Of a DNA stretch of 14,222 nucleotides, positions 13,420-14,222 are shown piece by piece; within the stretch, counting starts at the first letter, position 1, and every line of letters begins with the position of its first letter. Position numbers and translations under genes: made by a program. Source of the stretch: Cyanobacteria bacterium Co-bin13 (lineage in GTDB: Bacteria; Cyanobacteriota; Cyanobacteriia; Phormidesmidales; Phormidesmidaceae); contig JACVRP010000043.1 of assembly GCA_014534385.1 (NCBI GenBank), positions 1 to 14,222 on the forward strand, given 5' to 3'. The notes under the pieces were generated by a model. It searched no databases and was not told where the DNA came from. It worked only from the letters and a program-made list of their open reading frames with translations.

Positions 13420-14222
13420 TTAAGATAGCGCTTTTAGCAGCGCTTCACCCATGCCCTTGCAGCCCACAGCAGTCATGCCCTCGGCCATGATGTCGCCTGT
13501 CCGGTAGCCCTGATCGAGCACGGTTAGAACGGCCTGCTCCAGGCGGTCAGCAGCGGCGGGCTGATCCAGGTCGTAGCGCAGCATCATAGCCGCACTCAGT
13601 ACCTGGGCCAGGGGATTGGCTTTATCTTGACCGGCAATATCGGGAGCCGATCCATGAACTGGCTCGTATAGGCCCGGTCCGTCTGCCCCCAGGCTAGCAG
13701 AAGGCAGCATGCCTATGCTGCCAGTCAGCATAGCCGCTTCATCCGATAGGATATCGCCGAACAGGTTGCCGGTGACAATCGTATCGAACTGCTTGGGCCA
13801 GCGCACCAGCTGCATGGCGGCATTGTCTACATACATATGAGAGAGCTCAATCTCTGGATAGTCAGCAGCTAGGGCCGTGATGCGATCGCGCCACAGCTGC
13901 GACACCTCCAGCACGTTTGCTTTGTCCACTGAGCAGAGCTGGCCGCGCCGCTTTTGAGCCGTTTCAAAGGCAATTTTGCCAATCCGATCAATCTCGGTTG
14001 GGTTATAGGCCATCGTATTGACCCCCCGCTGCTCCCCCGCCTCGGTCTCAAAAATGCCCTTGGGCTGGCCAAAGTAAATGCCGCCCGTCAGCTCCCGGAC
14101 CACCATAATATCGACGCCCTCCACCACCTCTCGCTTGAGGGATGAGGCATCGATCAGCTGCGGCAGCACCTTCGCCGGTCGCAGGTTGGCAAACAGGCCC
14201 AGACCGGCCCGCAGCCCTAGCA
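13420..14222 (-). CDS. leuB: 3-isopropylmalate dehydrogenase LeuB (N-terminus beyond window)
   Basis: NAD-dependent oxidative decarboxylase of leucine biosynthesis, converting 3-isopropylmalate to 4-methyl-2-oxopentanoate. The visible 266 residues run to the window edge (frame open through LGLRAGLGLFANLRP), and the usual length of about 360 implies roughly 95 N-terminal residues outside. Visible family signatures include the substrate-binding Arg in NLRP and RELTGGIYFGQPKG, the catalytic Lys in SVDKANVLEVSQLWR, YVDNAAMQLV, the metal-binding Asp residues in GNLFGDILSDEAAML, and the NAD-loop motif HGSAPDIAGQDKANP near the C-terminus. The last residues end in EALLKALS followed by TAA. About 70 bp separate it from the small gene downstream on the same strand, so these could share a transcript, though leucine synthesis gives no obvious link to the methyltransferase. 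Confidence 0.95.
   Translation of the reverse strand, partial: LGLRAGLGLFANLRPAKVLPQLIDASSLKREVVEGVDIMVVRELTGGIYFGQPKGIFETEAGEQRGVNTMAYNPTEIDRIGKIAFETAQKRRGQLCSVDKANVLEVSQLWRDRITALAADYPEIELSHMYVDNAAMQLVRWPKQFDTIVTGNLFGDILSDEAAMLTGSIGMLPSASLGADGPGLYEPVHGSAPDIAGQDKANPLAQVLSAAMMLRYDLDQPAAADRLEQAVLTVLDQGYRTGDIMAEGMTAVGCKGMGEALLKALS

Noticed and set aside
13409..13426. CTTAATGT/CTTAAGAT pair at the end of leuB as a Pho box
   Set aside because: It has only two units, includes the leuB stop codon, and lies on the opposite strand to the adjacent genes. Likely chance.
75..13889. Thirteen or more GCGATCGC octamers as a repeat-based system
   Set aside because: This is HIP1, which is abundant across cyanobacterial genomes. 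I used it as evidence of origin and not as a local feature.

Overview
The window looks like ordinary chromosome from a moderately GC-rich cyanobacterium. Three things point to this. The HIP1 octamer GCGATCGC occurs at least 13 times in 14.2 kb. Many genes lack a clear Shine-Dalgarno sequence. The gene families (short TatA, membrane-anchored SppA with N- and C-terminal S49 domains, LL-diaminopimelate-aminotransferase-like protein, LeuB) are ones cyanobacteria carry. No rRNA, tRNA, CRISPR array, transposase or prophage gene was seen. The genus cannot be set from the sequence alone.

Layout. (1) 1-3356, plus strand: the C-terminal three quarters of a PLP aminotransferase, tatA, and sppA. (2) 3500-4660: a NemR-like TetR regulator followed by a hotdog-fold acyl-CoA thioesterase. 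Both genes are preceded by the same 14-bp perfect palindrome, so this is a self-contained repressor/target pair. (3) 4652-6160, minus: a membrane GT2 glycosyltransferase whose end overlaps the thioesterase end. (4) 6400-11538, plus: a phosphonate/phosphite-uptake block made of a zinc-independent MDR oxidoreductase, a PhnF-type GntR/UTRA regulator, and phnC-phnD-phnE (ATPase, lipoprotein binding protein, permease). (5) 11545-14222, minus: a SAM methyltransferase with a regulatory domain, a small unrecognised gene just upstream of it, and the C-terminal part of leuB, which runs off the window.

The most interesting material is regulatory. Upstream of phnC lies a three-repeat array with 11-bp spacing that resembles a cyanobacterial Pho box, and then a 24-nt interrupted palindrome of the GntR/HutC kind that may be the PhnF operator. 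Part of the Pho-box-like element (an identical 11-mer) recurs upstream of the MDR gene inside a three-repeat array of 10-bp period. This suggests that the whole block responds to phosphate starvation and to PhnF. No C-P lyase, phosphonatase or phosphite dehydrogenase gene is in the window, so the fate of the imported compound is unknown.

The TetR protein appears to keep both residues (Cys and Lys) that form the redox switch of E. coli NemR, and its palindrome matches the core of the NemR box. This suggests an electrophile- or oxidant-sensing switch controlling a thioesterase. Strong hairpins lie between the aminotransferase and tatA and between phnD and phnE. The latter is followed by a long G-free tract with no ribosome-binding site before phnE.
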